A stretch of 53,527 bases of DNA from Victivallaceae bacterium. GTDB taxonomy: Bacteria; Verrucomicrobiota; Lentisphaeria; Victivallales; Victivallaceae. Position 1 is the first letter of the stretch. Each line of letters begins with the position of its first letter. Position numbers and translations under genes: made by a program. The stretch is taken from contig JAKIUY010000017.1 in the NCBI GenBank assembly GCA_021647315.1, positions 1 through 53,527 on the forward strand, in the 5' to 3' direction. Shown piece by piece: positions 50,985-53,527 of this stretch. The notes beneath the pieces are model-generated. The model was not told the DNA's origin. It did no database searches and saw only the letters and a program-made list of their open reading frames with translations.

Positions 50985-52784
50985 ATGTTAAATTTTAAAT
51001 GTATCGATGATTTGCGGGATTTTTTTGTTAAAGCATTCCCGCAGGCAAAGCTTGCCGAAGATTTTACTATCAGCACCGAAAAGTGTCCTCCGGGCATGAA
51101 CGGTGATATTACTCTTAACTGTTTCAGGCTGGCAAAACCGCTAAAATCATCTCCCGATAAAATAGCGGGTGCGGCAGTAGAAATGCTCAACAGCCATGAA
51201 GATGTAGCGCAGGCAGAAAAAGTCAAAGCATTTGTCAATGTAACCCTGACCGCAGCGGCAATTCACCGCAGTTCACTGGGTGATATTGATGCATTACTGA
51301 ATGCTGTAGTGTTACCTGAAACAAAACGTAAAAAAATAGTTATTGAGTATTCAGCCCCTAACACCAATAAACCGCAGCATCTCGGTCATGTGCGTAACAA
51401 TACCTTGGGCATGTCGCTAGCTGCACTGCTGGCACGGGTTGGGCACGACGTAAAACCGATTAACCTGGTCAATGACCGCGGTATTCATATCTGTAAATCA
51501 ATGTTGGCATATCAACGCCTCGGCAACGGCATAACTCCTGAAAACAGTGGCATCAAAGGTGACCATCTGGTCGGAAAATTTTATGTGAAATATAACAACC
51601 TGCTGAATGAAGAGTTAACTGAACTGAAAAAAGCTAAACCTGAACTGGCTGACAAGAGTAATGAAGATCTGTTCCTCGAAACAGAACTCGGTCAGGCAAC
51701 CCAGAAAATGCTTCAGGACTGGGAAAACAACGACCCAGCCGTACGCGAACTCTGGCTAAAAATGAACAAATGGGTCTTCGCCGGGTTTGATGAAACCTAC
51801 CGCCGAATGGGCATTAAGTTTGACCATACCTATCTGGAAAGTAACACCTATCTGCTCGGCAAAGATTTAATCAGTCAAGGCGTTGACAACGGCATTTTCA
51901 CTCCCCGCGCTGACGGAGCAATTATCGCTGAACTCGGCAAACTGGGTGAAAAAGTTGTATTGCGTTCAGACGGCACCAGTGTTTACATTACTCAGGACAT
52001 CGGTACTACGCTGAAAAAATATGAAGATTACCAGCCGGATGAACAGATCTGGGTCGTTGGCGATGAACAGATTTTTCACTTCAAAGTACTCTTCGCTATC
52101 CTGAAAAAAATGGGCTATGACTGGGCAGATAATCTCTTCCATCTCGCCTATGGAATGGTCAACCTGCCAAGCGGCAAAATGAAAAGCCGTGAAGGCACCG
52201 TTGTCGATGCCGACGACCTGTTCGAGAATATGGTTGAACTGGCAAAAAAATCTACCCTCGAACGTTGTGGAGAAGATATTCCTGAAGATATCGATGAACG
52301 TTCAGAAATCATCGGTATGGGCGCTCTGAAATTCATGTTATTGAAATTCAACCCCAAAACAACCATGATGTTCGACCCGGAGGCTTCAGTCAAATTTGAA
52401 GGTGACACCGGTCCGTATGTCCAATATGCCTGTGCCAGAATAAGTTCAATCGAACGCAAAGCGGCCGCACAGGGAATCAAACTCACCGATAACCTTGACT
52501 GGTCTCTGGCCGATTCAGAAGCCGAAAAATCACTTTCAGCCACCGCATTCCTCTATCCGCAAGTGTTACAATTGGCAGCTGAACGTAAAGATTGTTCAGT
52601 CCTAGTCAACTACCTGCTTGATTTAGCAAAAGCCTTTAACCGTTTCTATCGTGAATGCCCGGTATTGATCAGTGAAAACAGTGCCGCGGTACGCGACATC
52701 AGGCTCGCAATCTGCCACCGCGTAAGAATGGTACTTGCCGACGGTCTGAAAACCCTGACTATTGGTATACCTAAAGCGATGTAG
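50985..52784 (+). CDS. argS: Arginyl-tRNA synthetase
   Basis: The start chosen is the ATG at 50985 (MLNFKCIDDLRDFFVKAFPQ), with AGGA upstream; the frame is open further left inside the preceding gene. The 599-residue class I enzyme has a HIGH-like NKPQHLGHVRNN and a KMSKS-like PSGKMKSREGT, plus the ArgS N-terminal and anticodon-binding domains (FEGDTGPYVQYACARISSI). It charges tRNA-Arg. Its length is normal. It is translated from a transcript probably shared with the AICARFT gene. Confidence 0.92.
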   Translation: MLNFKCIDDLRDFFVKAFPQAKLAEDFTISTEKCPPGMNGDITLNCFRLAKPLKSSPDKIAGAAVEMLNSHEDVAQAEKVKAFVNVTLTAAAIHRSSLGDIDALLNAVVLPETKRKKIVIEYSAPNTNKPQHLGHVRNNTLGMSLAALLARVGHDVKPINLVNDRGIHICKSMLAYQRLGNGITPENSGIKGDHLVGKFYVKYNNLLNEELTELKKAKPELADKSNEDLFLETELGQATQKMLQDWENNDPAVRELWLKMNKWVFAGFDETYRRMGIKFDHTYLESNTYLLGKDLISQGVDNGIFTPRADGAIIAELGKLGEKVVLRSDGTSVYITQDIGTTLKKYEDYQPDEQIWVVGDEQIFHFKVLFAILKKMGYDWADNLFHLAYGMVNLPSGKMKSREGTVVDADDLFENMVELAKKSTLERCGEDIPEDIDERSEIIGMGALKFMLLKFNPKTTMMFDPEASVKFEGDTGPYVQYACARISSIERKAAAQGIKLTDNLDWSLADSEAEKSLSATAFLYPQVLQLAAERKDCSVLVNYLLDLAKAFNRFYRECPVLISENSAAVRDIRLAICHRVRMVLADGLKTLTIGIPKAM

Positions 52785-53136
52785 GGCTGGGTGCTGGATA
52801 CTGGAATAAATCTAGTAGTTTTACTCACCGTCCTCTTCGAGTGTCGATCTCCGAGCACAATTAGCAACTATAACTTGCAGTGGGCAGAAAACTATGCACG
52901 GACACACAATTAAGTGATTATGCACAAGTGCATTATTTTAGCTAGTTTACTGCGCCTGTTTAAGTTCAACTGCGTAGCTCTTTAATAGCTTTTAGATCGC
53001 AAAACGGTATTAGATTAGCAGTAGCGTTGGGTCATATACTGCCCCAACGGGGGCTTTTCACCAGAATATCGCAAGCTACTGGATGGAAAAACCTACAGCG
53101 TAGCGACAAATGAAATAAAACAATTAATAGGGAAAC
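52785..53136. repeat. Gene-free region with dispersed repeat
   Basis: No gene is recognised. It contains tcgcaagctactgg (53069-53082), the third copy of the 14-base element seen at 44738 and 44899. gatctccgagcac near 52847 resembles the reverse of the gctcggagatc next to that element at 44890. Confidence 0.45.
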
Positions 53137-53421
53137 ATGAAATTATTAATATCTCATAATCATCGTCATATTTATAAATTAATCTCGTACGTTAGTTTAT
53201 TTATCGCTTTTTCGTTTGTTCATAACACAGCAAGTTTAGCTGAAGAGAGCAAACAAACAATAAAGGAACTCTATAATGATGCGAGGAGACTTTCTCAAAC
53301 ACCCAAAAAAGATAGACAGGCTATCGCAAAATATCAAGCTATCCTAGAACAACATTTAGCCAATGAAAGATTATTCCAATCTTCACTTCGTGACATTGCT
53401 AAATACGGGTATATTCCCTGA
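53137..53421 (+). CDS. Small exported protein, hypothetical
   Basis: The 94-residue protein begins MKLLISHNHRHIYKLISYVS, with a hydrophobic segment continuing to FSFVHNTASLA, a likely signal peptide cleaved near residue 35. The mature part (about 60 residues) is helical and charged (KELYNDARRLSQTPKKDRQA), resembling part of a TPR helix pair. ATAGGGAAAC lies before the ATG. It may be a complete small protein or a fragment of a longer TPR protein ending early. Confidence 0.45.
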   Translation: MKLLISHNHRHIYKLISYVSLFIAFSFVHNTASLAEESKQTIKELYNDARRLSQTPKKDRQAIAKYQAILEQHLANERLFQSSLRDIAKYGYIP

Positions 53422-53527
53422 CGGTAATATGCCCCCGTATTTTATAATCTCATTTTTTAGCAATTGAAGGATTCTCATTAAGACTACAATTTTCTACATT
53501 ACCATTATTTTTAATTAAGTCAACATA

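Noticed and set aside
1-53527. tRNA, rRNA, integrase or attachment site
   Set aside because: No cloverleaf-like sequence, rRNA segment or recombinase was recognised by eye in the gaps. A tRNA search program would be needed to exclude a tRNA fully.

Overview
The window reads as a chromosomal segment of a Gram-negative bacterium, most likely of the PVC group and perhaps Lentisphaerota. This is inferred from gene content and from the many short palindromic intergenic repeats, not from a marker tree. An outer membrane is implied by an LptF/LptG permease, a Kdo/WaaP-type kinase and a lipoprotein. Most genes look like housekeeping or envelope genes (cobS, EF-G, hisI, murB-ddl, leuB-type, lipoate ligase, rnc, an AICAR transformylase, argS). 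Intergenic gaps hold several families of dispersed hairpin repeats, and some gene remains are visible. No rRNA, tRNA, integrase, transposase or CRISPR array was recognised.

Layout. 1-7.0 kb: a PHP-domain phosphoesterase, a decayed carbohydrate-binding protein gene, a small zf-HC2 protein, an AEC-type permease, a NUDIX hydrolase, a frameshifted molybdenum-carrier-like pseudogene and a Fic protein. 7.0-7.6 kb: repeats and hairpins only. 7.6-22.4 kb: a markedly A+T-rich DNA phosphorothioation (Dnd) island. 22.7-37.9 kb: a small membrane protein, a double-VWA membrane protein, a metallophosphoesterase, a zinc-ribbon protein, a Sel1-repeat lipoprotein, an AraC regulator, an aldo/keto reductase with ferredoxin motifs, CobS, LptF/G, EF-G and a TIGR04076-type protein. 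38.1-53.5 kb: hisI, a MurB-Ddl-glycosyltransferase triple fusion, a tail-to-tail paralogue of its glycosyltransferase part, two hypotheticals, a leuB-type gene, a kinase and lipoate-ligase pair, rnc, an AICARFT-only protein, argS and a small secreted protein.

The main item of interest is the Dnd island. dndA lies divergent from dndBCDE, a complete sulfur-modification set. Converging on dndE with a gap of only 17 bases is a seven-gene operon on the minus strand. In order of transcription it encodes a primary-type sigma-70-like protein with unusual N- and C-terminal extensions, a PLD-domain SF2 helicase, a 58-residue protein, a second DndD-like SMC/ABC ATPase with a CxC hook, a DndE-neighbourhood protein resembling dnd-associated protein 4, a ParB/Srx-like protein, and a 311-residue protein with a possible nuclease-like motif. 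The classical DndFGH (DptFGH) restriction genes and SspE are absent from the window. The operon is therefore a candidate alternative phosphorothioation-dependent defence effector, and a dedicated sigma factor as its first gene would be an unusual feature. All functional statements about this operon are inference from motifs and context.
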